From Pseudoalteromonas rubra (GTDB taxonomy: Bacteria > Pseudomonadota > Gammaproteobacteria > Enterobacterales > Alteromonadaceae): a stretch of 64,000 nucleotides of DNA. The stretch covers positions 62,001-126,000 of the forward strand of contig NZ_JXYA01000031.1 of assembly GCF_000967655.1 (NCBI RefSeq). Direction: 5' to 3'. Numbering within the stretch: the stretch's first letter is position 1; the number at the start of each line of letters is the position of its first letter. Below the pieces are notes generated by a model that was not told the origin of the DNA, searched no databases, and saw nothing but the letters and a program-made list of their open reading frames with translations. A program made the translations under genes and the position numbers. Shown here in pieces: positions 24,597 through 32,385 of this stretch.

Positions 24597-25716
24597 ATTA
24601 TTGCCAACCAATGCATCGGCGCTGAGCCGGGCGATAGCGGACGAGATGGCAAGACCTGAGCGGGTACGCGCATTACTGCTAGATACACTGGATATCAGCA
24701 ACAGGAGCCAGGCGCAGCGCCAGCGCCTTGCCACACAGTGGCGGTTAAATAGCACGACCGACATCGCCTTTGTCAGTGCGGATATCAGTCTGCTACTGAC
24801 CTTGCTGTGGGATCAGGCGATTTGCCCGGCGCCTAAGCTTGCAGAGCTTGCCCGGGCACTCAAGATCCCTAACTGGCACCACTACCTGGATGAACAAGCA
24901 CAGCGCCGGGCGCTGCAGGATGCCTGTATTTTACAGGATATCCGCTTGCTGCTTCGTGCGCTTTGGGATCCCATGCTCTGTCCTGAGCCTTTGTTACCCT
25001 GGCTGGCCTGGGCGATGTCAGTGGATGAATGGGATGAAGCCTGGTCAGAAACACTCAAACGCCAGGTTATCCGTGATGCCTTTGCGGTGCACCAGTACAA
25101 GGGCACCCCTTACGCGCTGCAAAAAGCGCTCGACAGTTTAAACATTGCTACTGAGATCAAGGAGTGGTGGCAGTCCGAAGGAGCGGACACCCCTTCAGGT
25201 GAGGTCATGCCGCCCGGGACGATTAAAGTCTGGGCACTGGTGAATCAGAATTTGGACGACCATCAGCAAGGACTGCTGACTCCCCTGATGCTGAAAAAAA
25301 TCCGCCGGGTGATCAATGCCGTTAAGCGCGGCACTATTCATGTGGATTTAAAGCTGGGTATCGCACTGAGCGAATCCGTGGCCCCTTTTGGAGCTGCACA
25401 ATCGGCGCTTAATCTTATCGACTATAAAGCCACGGGTTTGGGGGTGACGCCAGACTCGACACAGGGAGCTGTGGCTACAGCCGCAGCGGGGCACTTACTT
25501 AATTGTCAGCGCTGGCGTACAGAGGGCGAGGGGATCACTCCGGATCCGAGCGAGGGGGTAATGGCAGCGCATGCACAGCTGCAATCCTTAAATACTGCCA
25601 GCCTGAAGGCCGAAAGCTCGGGTGTGACGCCCGATTCTATGGTCGGCGCACTGGCGCTGTCTTCAGGACTAGATGCGCTGAATATTCAATCTTTTCATTT
25701 CCAAGGAGTGACGTAA
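24589..25716 (+). CDS. Tail protein I, copy 3, with duplicated core segment and C-terminal repeats
   Basis: The product has 375 residues, about twice P2 gpI. The canonical core starts near residue 118 (LRALWDPMLCPEPLLPWLAW, then VDEWDEAW). A divergent copy of the same segment precedes it at about residues 60-105 (LLTLLWDQAICPAPKLAELA, then QAQRRALQDA, matching LKRQVIRDA). The C-terminus carries three imperfect repeats built on G(V/I)TPDxxxGA (near residues 285, 317 and 346). It overlaps H3 by one base (TAATG). Confidence 0.88.
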   Translation: MNELLPTNASALSRAIADEMARPERVRALLLDTLDISNRSQAQRQRLATQWRLNSTTDIAFVSADISLLLTLLWDQAICPAPKLAELARALKIPNWHHYLDEQAQRRALQDACILQDIRLLLRALWDPMLCPEPLLPWLAWAMSVDEWDEAWSETLKRQVIRDAFAVHQYKGTPYALQKALDSLNIATEIKEWWQSEGADTPSGEVMPPGTIKVWALVNQNLDDHQQGLLTPLMLKKIRRVINAVKRGTIHVDLKLGIALSESVAPFGAAQSALNLIDYKATGLGVTPDSTQGAVATAAAGHLLNCQRWRTEGEGITPDPSEGVMAAHAQLQSLNTASLKAESSGVTPDSMVGALALSSGLDALNIQSFHFQGVT

Positions 25717-26273
25717 TGTCAGCATTAACCTTGCAATTTACTCAGGTGGGGCTGGATGCGCTGTTGTCGGCGCGTGCCAGAGGCTTTAAGGGGCAAATCA
25801 GCCATATGGCCTTTGGCGATGCAAGCTACACCCCGTCTAAAAATCAAACCACGCTGCGTTCTCAAAAAGAGTTGGTGGAAATTGCCGATTCGGATTACAC
25901 CGACGGCGAAAGCAGCAGCCTGAAAGTGGCCGCCAAATTCGAAGCGCCGCTGGAATACGCCATTGGTGAAATTGGCGTGTTTCTGGATTCCGGCGAAAAG
26001 CTGGCAAATGGTCAGCCCAAGCTGATTTTACTGGGCGTGTATTCTAAACCCAACACCACGCTTGGGTATCGCACGCCAGACGTCAAAGTGTTGCAGTGGC
26101 TCACTCTGAGTCTGACCCAGCTGCCCTCCGACAGTGTTGAAGTCAAACTCGGTGTCGATAACCTCAACCTGATCCTTGACAACGAACTGGCCGAGCTGAC
26201 CCTGGCTCAGATTGATACCATGCATCGTCAGATCAATCAGGAATGGCGCTTAGTGGCGCTGGAACAGGCGTAA
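25716..26273 (+). CDS. Tail-collar fibre adaptor (N-terminal H domain), copy 3
   Basis: The product has 185 residues, starting at ATG 25716 with AAGGAG upstream. Landmarks match the other copies: LTLQFTQVGLDALLSARARG, ISHMAFGDASYTPS, IGEIGVFLDSGE and WLTLSLTQLPSDSVEV. The insertion around residue 95 (EKLANGQPKL) is specific to this copy. The fibre gene follows after 24 bases. Confidence 0.9.
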   Translation: MSALTLQFTQVGLDALLSARARGFKGQISHMAFGDASYTPSKNQTTLRSQKELVEIADSDYTDGESSSLKVAAKFEAPLEYAIGEIGVFLDSGEKLANGQPKLILLGVYSKPNTTLGYRTPDVKVLQWLTLSLTQLPSDSVEVKLGVDNLNLILDNELAELTLAQIDTMHRQINQEWRLVALEQA

Positions 26274-26297
26274 TATAGGACTTTTTAAGGATTTAAT

Positions 26298-27131
26298 ATG
26301 TCAACAGACAATACCACTGAATTACTCACCCAGGTGGCCGTACGTGCTAATGCCCTGTGCCAGAGTGTGCAAGATCATGCCGGTAATATCAACGCCACGG
26401 TGAATGCCAAAAAGGCCGAACTGGATGTAGCAAAACAACAGGCGCAGGCGGATATACAAAATTATATTGCCGATGCACGCGCTGAGCAGTCCCATATTTT
26501 GCTAAGCCGAAACCAGCAGATGGAGCCGCTGGGTAGTAATGCGATTAAAGGATTTACCACTACAGGGCTTGAGTCCTTTGAAGTTGTCAAGGAGGCAACG
26601 ATATATGGTCAGGTAGGCAAACATGATGAAGACCATACCGGAGGCGGGGTCGCTACAAGTTTTAGGGATAATGTTTACAGAGGCTATGTCAACAAGAAGT
26701 TCCATATTCTCAGAGTTAAATGGAAAACGAGTCCAGGTAAAACAGTGCGATTAGATAATACCTATTCTCATGGGTACGATCAGGGTACGCTCACTAAAGG
26801 CTGCTATATCAAAGTAATAGAAGGGCAACTGGCAGGAGACCTACAGCCTGTGACTGAGTTTAATGACGGGTGGAAGCTCCATGCTTACCGGCAAAAAGCA
26901 AATTCGTCAACCGGTGGCTTTTACGCCCCGCACACCGCGCTGTCATTTTCGTCTGAGACGGGAGAGGCTTTGATCTGTCTATATGGTTCAGTGTCTGGGT
27001 ATGTAAACCTGGAAGGTAATGCATGGGGCTGCTATCCGGAATTTGCAAGGCCCAGTGATATTGAAAGCCTGACTGGCAGTATCGCGACCCTGAATTCACG
27101 AGTGAATGAACTCGAAACCCCTACAGCCTAA
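26298..27131 (+). CDS. Tail fibre-like protein, module 3, a-type
   Basis: The product has 277 residues. The N-terminal coil (TQVAVRANALCQSVQDHAGN) is shared with the other fibre of this module and not with modules 1 or 2. The C-terminal domain (from about residue 125) ends in CLYGSVSGYVNLEGNAWGCY followed by PEF, corresponding to WGYFP and WGQFP of the other a-type tips. A short C-terminal coil follows (LTGSIATLNSRVNELE). This tail coil is absent from the other a-type fibres. Confidence 0.75.
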   Translation: MSTDNTTELLTQVAVRANALCQSVQDHAGNINATVNAKKAELDVAKQQAQADIQNYIADARAEQSHILLSRNQQMEPLGSNAIKGFTTTGLESFEVVKEATIYGQVGKHDEDHTGGGVATSFRDNVYRGYVNKKFHILRVKWKTSPGKTVRLDNTYSHGYDQGTLTKGCYIKVIEGQLAGDLQPVTEFNDGWKLHAYRQKANSSTGGFYAPHTALSFSSETGEALICLYGSVSGYVNLEGNAWGCYPEFARPSDIESLTGSIATLNSRVNELETPTA

Positions 27132-27152
27132 TACGTAAGCAAGGATCAACAC

Positions 27153-27452
27153 ATGCAATTAATCCACAACGATACTGTACTGGCGACTTTGGGTGAGCTG
27201 ATGAATGAGGCCCAGATCCGCCATTTTCTGTCAATGAATGAGATAGATGTGCCGTTTGAGGCACTGACTTTTCGTTTTGAGCACGAAGAAGCACTGGAAT
27301 ATCGCCGACTTTCTTACCTGCGTGAGTCAGACCCACTCTACATGGAATGGCAATTCGACCAGACAGAGGCGGCTAAACAAGCTTGGCTTGATAAAGTGGC
27401 CGAGATTAAAGCGCGCTTTCCTTTACCGCAGACACCTGTCTCTGAGGATTAA
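27153..27452 (+). CDS. Small fibre-associated protein, module 3 (assembly chaperone-like)
   Basis: The product has 99 residues. It contains YLRESDPLYMEWQFDQTEAA, which ends in QAWLDKVAEIKARFP. The pattern S-D-P-L-Y-M-E-W then W-x-x-K-V-x-x-I-K-x-R-(F/Y)-P is widespread in small proteins encoded next to phage fibre genes. A role in fibre assembly is probable. AAGGATCAACAC precedes the start. Confidence 0.7.
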   Translation: MQLIHNDTVLATLGELMNEAQIRHFLSMNEIDVPFEALTFRFEHEEALEYRRLSYLRESDPLYMEWQFDQTEAAKQAWLDKVAEIKARFPLPQTPVSED

Positions 27453-27462
27453 GCCTGAACGC

Positions 27463-27494
27463 AGGCACAAATGATACGTGCCTTGTTCTTTTTT
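27463..27494 (+). terminator. Intrinsic terminator between module 3 fibre genes
   Basis: AGGCAC pairs with GTGCCT across a 9-base loop, and TGTTCTTTTTT follows. It lies 11 bases after the preceding stop codon. Confidence 0.7.
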
Positions 27495-27503
27495 CCCTGA
27501 CCC

Positions 27504-27563
27504 GGTCAGAATTGACCGGTTTTACCTACGGGAAATCAGTAAGATATACCTAAGCTTGAGAAA
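27504..27563 (+). repeat. 60-base intergenic repeat, copy 3
   Basis: It starts with GGTCAGAATTGACC, extended by CC/GG to a longer palindrome at 27502-27519, and ends in ACCTAAGCTTGAGAAA. Spacing between the two conserved halves is the same as in copies 1 and 2. It lies upstream of the b-type fibre of module 3. Confidence 0.85.
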
Positions 27564-27593
27564 GTTAGCTCAAGACTTCGGATTCTTCCCCTG

Positions 27594-27614
27594 GGCGTCA
27601 TGCACGCCTTTTTA
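27594..27614 (+). terminator. Short terminator-like hairpin after repeat copy 3
   Basis: GGCGT pairs with ACGCC around a 5-base loop, and TTTTTATT follows. The stem is short, so this is weaker than the other terminators, but its position 31 bases after a 60-base repeat mirrors copies 1 and 2. Confidence 0.55.
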
Positions 27615-27690
27615 TTACCTGAATTATACAGCGGCACAGGGTTGCCGATTCTAAGCCTGCCACTCCTCGGCAAGGCTCACAGGAGACACT

Positions 27691-28467
27691 ATGTCAACGG
27701 ACAATAAAACCACGACTGAGCGGCTCAGTGATGTGGCCGTACGGGCCAATGCACTGTGTCAGACGGTGGCACAACAGAGCGATAATATAAATACCAGTTT
27801 GCAGCAGGCCAAAGCAGAGTTTGATGACTGGAAGGGATCTTTCACAGAGGTCGTAAATGGACTCTTAGTGCACAAAGAAGGCCGTAATAAGCGTTTTTCC
27901 TTTGCGCAGGTCTTGGATAATGGTGGATATGATGAAAGAGGCCAGGGACCTCATCCAGACTTTCGGGCATGCGCTAATCCGAAAGAACCTTATTATATAA
28001 ACTTGCTAGAGTTTGTTGCTGGTGCAAATGGCTGGTTCGGTAACTACGGTGACCGTTTCCGTTGCGAATTTATTATGTCACACAGAGGAATGTACAGCAC
28101 CAGTGATCATATTGTGATTACTGGTACGTCGTTCGAAGATTGTGTATCTGGCCGTGTTGAAATCAAGAATATCACGGAACATACACAGAATGGTCACTTA
28201 GCTCTGTTTGTTTCCGAGCCAAACGAAAACCGCGAACAAGAGCTTAACCCTAAAATAGATGATTATAGCAACTCGTTTCCATTCAACTTTAGGGCGGTAA
28301 ATCAGGGCTTTGGTCCGGGCGTTGCCAGAATAACATTCAAGGTCGACCCTAAGTTTCATTGTGGCGCCTACAGAGCATTGTCGGTTCAATGCGAGTATTC
28401 ATCGGATAGAGCGCGACCAAGTAACATGCGGGTAAGTCATGAACAACCATCCTGGAACCAATTTTAG
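27691..28467 (+). CDS. Tail fibre-like protein, module 3, b-type
   Basis: The product has 258 residues, starting after AGGAGACACT. Residues 10-45 (LSDVAVRANALCQTVAQQSD) match the a-type fibre of the same module. The C-terminal region has FRCEFIMSHRGMYSTSDHIV and many beta-prone, charged segments and is unlike the other fibres. No family A accessory gene follows it, unlike in modules 1 and 2. Confidence 0.7.
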   Translation: MSTDNKTTTERLSDVAVRANALCQTVAQQSDNINTSLQQAKAEFDDWKGSFTEVVNGLLVHKEGRNKRFSFAQVLDNGGYDERGQGPHPDFRACANPKEPYYINLLEFVAGANGWFGNYGDRFRCEFIMSHRGMYSTSDHIVITGTSFEDCVSGRVEIKNITEHTQNGHLALFVSEPNENREQELNPKIDDYSNSFPFNFRAVNQGFGPGVARITFKVDPKFHCGAYRALSVQCEYSSDRARPSNMRVSHEQPSWNQF

Positions 28468-28771
28468 GGGGGAATGTGCGCTGCAAATAACAGGCTATCA
28501 ATTGCTCATTTAAAAGCAATGGCACGTTGCCTGATAAACAGGTAGCACTTTTTAGAGTAAGTGGTGGGAGGTTGTTGAATTTTACTAAGCGCTACAGCCA
28601 GCCCCTTAACCACTGATGTGATATCGCTAACAGTCAAGATACTGCTGAATTTTCAGAAACTGGGGGCTATCGCCTAGTCAGTGAAACTGACTCCTGAACT
28701 ACACCTTCGGGCACGTCGCCCGCCCTGACTCACGGATTGTCTTCGAGTCTTTTTAATCTAAGAGCAAGTCT
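28468..28771. other. Gap between the fibre modules and the tail core
   Basis: No coding frame is credible. A short hairpin (AGTCAGT-GAA-ACTGACT) lies near 28676-28692. This boundary is where a promoter for the shared tail genes would be expected, but I see no clear hexamers. Confidence 0.4.
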
Positions 28772-29353
28772 ATGCAACGAACGACCTTAATCACCCAGGT
28801 GCTTGAGCGCCTGACAGCGTCCCTGGCACAGGTGGCTCAGGTGGATTACCTAATCCCGAGCCAGGTGGCCCCGGACCTGACCCAGCATGCGCAACTGACG
28901 GTAACGCCGACACAGGAGCGTCAGGCCAGCGAGCTGCAAAGTAAAGGCACCGACAAAGGTGTTAGCTATGGACCGGCGTACAACAAAAACCTCAGCCCGA
29001 ACCTGCTTGACAGGCGGGTGCTGAGTGTGCAGCTCGATATTGAGTTGCTCGATGGCGATAAAGCCAGGCTGCTGGAAAGGCTGGATGAGGTACTCAGCGT
29101 AGGCGAAGCTGCGATGCTGGCGGACGACGTGCCCACCCACTGGCAACATTTTATTGCCGAGCAAACGACGTTTGACTTTACTCAGCAAGATGAAGCCATT
29201 AAGGCCCGGCTGCAAGTGAACTGGACCTTCTATTATCAGGTGGAATACCCAGAACTACCAGGTACCGCCATCACTGAAGTGTATCTGGGACAAAAGGGCT
29301 ATGAGCACAAGTTGATTTACAGCAGTGACGCATCAAGCGCGGAGGTAGTATGA
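28772..29353 (+). CDS. Probable tail completion/terminator protein
   Basis: The product has 193 residues and has no motif I can name with certainty. It lies immediately before V, where phage P2 has its tail completion genes R and S and Mu-like phages have a gp37-type tail protein. The length and mixed alpha/beta composition fit that role. Its stop overlaps the V start (ATGA at 29350-29353), so it is co-translated with the spike. The functional call is by position only. Confidence 0.55.
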   Translation: MQRTTLITQVLERLTASLAQVAQVDYLIPSQVAPDLTQHAQLTVTPTQERQASELQSKGTDKGVSYGPAYNKNLSPNLLDRRVLSVQLDIELLDGDKARLLERLDEVLSVGEAAMLADDVPTHWQHFIAEQTTFDFTQQDEAIKARLQVNWTFYYQVEYPELPGTAITEVYLGQKGYEHKLIYSSDASSAEVV

Positions 29354-30231
29354 GACCCGACCCCATGCAGTCCGAACTGGCGGTCTCTGACTTACAGCAT
29401 CGCTTAAGCAAGCTGATCACGCTGGGTACGGTGCACGAAGTCGATTATGAGACTGCCCGTGTCAAAGTCAAAATAGGTGACTGGATCACGGCAAAGCTGC
29501 CCTGGCTGGCCGATATGGCCGCGCACAATATGAGCTGGCGAGCACCTGAAATAGGCGAGCAGGTTGTGGTGCTGGCACCGTGCGGCGACACCGCGCAGGG
29601 CGTGGTGCTGGGCAGCGTTTACAGTGCTGCGGCCGATCATCATAAACCCGATCATGTATTGGGGGCGGGTGAGGGAGAAAGCTACCCCGCGGCGAGTAGC
29701 CGAGAGCATGTGCATCGCACCCGCTATCAGGACGGCGCTTTGGTGGAGTATGACACCGAGCGCCATATCTATCATTTGTATGTGCCGAATCGTGATGGCA
29801 ATGAACAGGCTCAGATCCACATTCATTCTGCCAGAGATATTCGGCTTCACTGCGAAAATGATGCGCATATCCAGTGCGACCGCGATGCACAGGTGAATGT
29901 ATTGCGAGATGCGAATATTACCGTTGACAACAATGCTACGTTGAGTGCGGGTAATGAACTTAACCTGACAGCCAAGCAAAGCACGCTGAATATCAACGCT
30001 GAACAAGGTGAACTGAATATTAAAGCTGAGCAGGGAGAGCTCAATATCGAAGCCTTACAGAGCGGCCTGAACGTATTGGCGCAGCAGGGAGCACTGACAG
30101 TCAAGGCCAGCCAGGGCGCATTAACCCTTGAGGGCAATACGGTATCTGTTAAGTCCACGGGCGGCCCCTTGGAGGTTGACGCGGGTGGTGCTGACCTGTT
30201 GCTTAAAGGCGGCAAGATTAAGGCAAGTTAA
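29350..30231 (+). CDS. Baseplate spike protein V
   Basis: The product has 293 residues. The N-terminal OB-like domain (about 18-100) has the gpV landmarks WRAPEIGEQVVVLAP and GVVLGSVY. From about residue 150 the chain becomes a regular beta-helix made of short repeats of the type LN(I/V)xAxQGxLxI, at least seven in a row, ending in a glycine-rich tip (GGPLEVDAGGADLLLKGGKI). V forms the trimeric needle that pierces the outer membrane. It is followed by a PAAR protein that would cap it. Confidence 0.93.
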   Translation: MRPDPMQSELAVSDLQHRLSKLITLGTVHEVDYETARVKVKIGDWITAKLPWLADMAAHNMSWRAPEIGEQVVVLAPCGDTAQGVVLGSVYSAAADHHKPDHVLGAGEGESYPAASSREHVHRTRYQDGALVEYDTERHIYHLYVPNRDGNEQAQIHIHSARDIRLHCENDAHIQCDRDAQVNVLRDANITVDNNATLSAGNELNLTAKQSTLNINAEQGELNIKAEQGELNIEALQSGLNVLAQQGALTVKASQGALTLEGNTVSVKSTGGPLEVDAGGADLLLKGGKIKAS

Positions 30232-30246
30232 TAACAGGAGGTAAGG

Positions 30247-30558
30247 ATGGCAGATGTCAGCATTAAGGGAGATAAAGCCGGGGGCGAAGCACATGACGCC
30301 AGTTTTGACCCCGGAAAAGTAGAGCTCCTGGATCCTGATCGTAAATTTACCGTCAATGGCGATCCGGTCATCCTGGTTGATGACCTGGTGATGGGGCACT
30401 GGGATAAGAGCAAACAAACCCCTCACCCTCCAGGCACAGTCATTGAGGGCAGTAAACTCTTCACGCTGGGTGATAAAGCAATTGCCCGGGTGGGTGATAA
30501 AACCTCTTGCGGTGCATTACTTACTGGGGGAGATAGCAAGCTGGATATCAATTCATAA
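30247..30558 (+). CDS. PAAR-motif spike-tip protein
   Basis: The product has 103 residues. It is glycine- and aspartate-rich with paired strands and conserved His and Cys positions (KVELLDPDRKFTVNGDPVIL, FTLGDKAIARVGDKTSCGA). PAAR proteins sharpen the tip of contractile spikes and bind metal. AGGAGGTAAGG precedes the start. Such a separate tip gene is unusual for P2-type tails, where V carries its own tip, and is more typical of T6SS and extracellular injection systems. Confidence 0.75.
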   Translation: MADVSIKGDKAGGEAHDASFDPGKVELLDPDRKFTVNGDPVILVDDLVMGHWDKSKQTPHPPGTVIEGSKLFTLGDKAIARVGDKTSCGALLTGGDSKLDINS

Positions 30559-30570
30559 GGAGTAATAAGC

Positions 30571-30906
30571 ATGGCGGGGATGGATGCACAAACAGGCAAG
30601 CCGCTGAGCGGGTTGACGCATCTCAGACAAAGTATTCGCGATATCGTGACCACGCCTTTGGGCAGTCGGGTCATGCGCCGCAACTACGGCTGCGGTCTGT
30701 ATGAGCTGGTCGACCGTCCATTTTCACATTCGCTGGTGGGCGACATCACTATGGTGATATCCAATGCGCTGGAATTGTGGGAGCCCAGGTTTCGCCTTGA
30801 AGGCGTGGCGGTGCACCCGGCAGGTAATGGCAAGTTGTCTATTACCATTGAGGGGTTATACCTCATTAGCGGACAACCGGTGACCATAGAAGGGATCCAG
30901 TTCTAA
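30571..30906 (+). CDS. Baseplate wedge protein W (gp25-like)
   Basis: The product has 111 residues, close to P2 gpW. The gp25/W signature is clear: LRQSIRDIVTTPLGSRVMRR, NYGCGLYELVDRP and a C-terminal strand GLYLISGQPVTIEG. It contacts the tube and sheath at the baseplate and starts sheath assembly. AAGGAGTAATAAGC precedes the start. Only a single copy exists, so all three J modules must share it. Confidence 0.92.
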   Translation: MAGMDAQTGKPLSGLTHLRQSIRDIVTTPLGSRVMRRNYGCGLYELVDRPFSHSLVGDITMVISNALELWEPRFRLEGVAVHPAGNGKLSITIEGLYLISGQPVTIEGIQF

Positions 30907-30942
30907 TTTTTTAACCATTTTCATTCTAATCATTATCAACTT

Positions 30943-30989
30943 AAGCCACAGGTAAGGGCGGAGCCATCCGCACCCCTGTGGCTTTTTTA
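30943..30989 (+). terminator. Intrinsic terminator between W and sheath
   Basis: AGCCACAGG pairs with CCTGTGGCT, with an inner GCGGA/TCCGC hairpin, and TTTTTTATT follows. It separates the baseplate transcript from the sheath and tube genes. Confidence 0.85.
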
Positions 30990-31023
30990 TTAGCTAATTG
31001 ACATACCTTTAAAGGAGATAACT

Positions 31024-32385
31024 ATGTCTGAATTTCTACACGGTGTAGAAGTAATCGAGGCGCAGTCTGGTACTCGCCCAGTTAAAACCGTTAAAAGCTC
31101 TGTAATTGGAGTCATTGGTACAGCCCCCCTTGCTGATACTACTGCGTTTCCGGCCAATACACCGGTATTGATCGCAGGTAAGCGCGCAGATGCCATGAAG
31201 TTGGTTGATACCAAAGGCGCAGCCTATCAGACGTTGTTGGATGAGGCGAAAACCAAGGCAGGTGACTTAGCAAAACAAGAAACCAGCGCTGAGTATCTGG
31301 CGGCTGTTGAAGCGTTCAAGGCGGCAAATGGCAAAGATGCTGACTATGTGCTGTCTGCTGAAGAAAAAACCGCTATTCAGGACAAGGTCGAAGAGCAAGC
31401 GCGTAACGCTGTCACAGACATTGATGATGCGAAAAAAGGCAGCCTGCTGCGCGCCATTGATGGTATTTTTGACCAGGCCGGTGCTGCGGTTGTGGTTATC
31501 CGTGTTGAAGGCGCAGATGACAGTGCTGCGACTACCGCCATGGTTGGCAGCGACACTCAGCCAAAGGCGATTGAAGCATTCCTGGGCTCAGAGTCTGTAT
31601 TAGGTGTGACACCGCGTATTCTGGTAGCACCTGGATTCAGTCATCAAAAAGCCGTGGCAGATGAGCTTATTGCGGTTGCAGAGCGCTTACGTGCTGTGGT
31701 TATCGCGGATGGTCCAAATGATAGCGACCAGAAAGCGGCGGAATACCGTAATGAGTTTGGCTCGCGCCGTCTTTTCCTGGTTGACCCTCAGGTCAATGTA
31801 CTAAAAGGCGACAAGCTGCAGGCTGAGCCGGCCAGTGCCCGTGTTGCAGGTTTGATTGCCAAATCTGACAATGACCGTGGTTTCTGGTGGAGCCCGAGTA
31901 ACACCGTTATCAATGGCATTGCCGGTACCGCTCGTCCGGTTGACTTCCAGCTGGGCGACCCGCTTGCCAGTGCAAACCAGCTTAACAGCAAAGATGTGGC
32001 GACCATCATTCGTCAAAATGGCTTCAAGCTGTGGGGTAACCGCACGTGTTCAAGCGACCCTAAATGGGCATTCCTGTCAGTGGTACGTACCGCAGACATG
32101 ATCAACGATTCACTGCAACGCGCGCACATGTGGGCCGTTGACCGCAATATCACCAAAACTTACATCGAAGATGTGACGCAAAGTGTTCAGTCATACCTGG
32201 ACAACCTGAAGGCACAGGGCGCAATTCTGGGCGGTGAGATCTGGGCAGATGAAGAGCAAAACACACCGGAAAACATTCAGGCCGGCAAAGTGTTCTTTAG
32301 CTTTGACTTTACACCACCTACGCCTGCTGAGCACATCACCTTCAAGAGCATCATGACAAACAACTACCTAGAGGAAATCGTATAA
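31024..32385 (+). CDS. Contractile tail sheath protein (FI)
   Basis: The product has 453 residues against about 396 for P2 FI. It begins with the P2-type sheath start (FLHGVEVIEAQSGTRPVKTV, KSSVIGVIGTAP). A helical, Lys/Glu/Ala-rich stretch of about 70 residues (66-138) is inserted before the family segment GSLLRAIDGIFDQAGAAVVV. The C-terminal half is canonical (GFWWSPSNTVINGI, LWGNRTCSSDPKWAFLSVVR, ITFKSIMTNNYLEEIV). AAAGGAGATAACT precedes the start. The stop overlaps the tube start (TAATG). Confidence 0.96.
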   Translation: MSEFLHGVEVIEAQSGTRPVKTVKSSVIGVIGTAPLADTTAFPANTPVLIAGKRADAMKLVDTKGAAYQTLLDEAKTKAGDLAKQETSAEYLAAVEAFKAANGKDADYVLSAEEKTAIQDKVEEQARNAVTDIDDAKKGSLLRAIDGIFDQAGAAVVVIRVEGADDSAATTAMVGSDTQPKAIEAFLGSESVLGVTPRILVAPGFSHQKAVADELIAVAERLRAVVIADGPNDSDQKAAEYRNEFGSRRLFLVDPQVNVLKGDKLQAEPASARVAGLIAKSDNDRGFWWSPSNTVINGIAGTARPVDFQLGDPLASANQLNSKDVATIIRQNGFKLWGNRTCSSDPKWAFLSVVRTADMINDSLQRAHMWAVDRNITKTYIEDVTQSVQSYLDNLKAQGAILGGEIWADEEQNTPENIQAGKVFFSFDFTPPTPAEHITFKSIMTNNYLEEIV

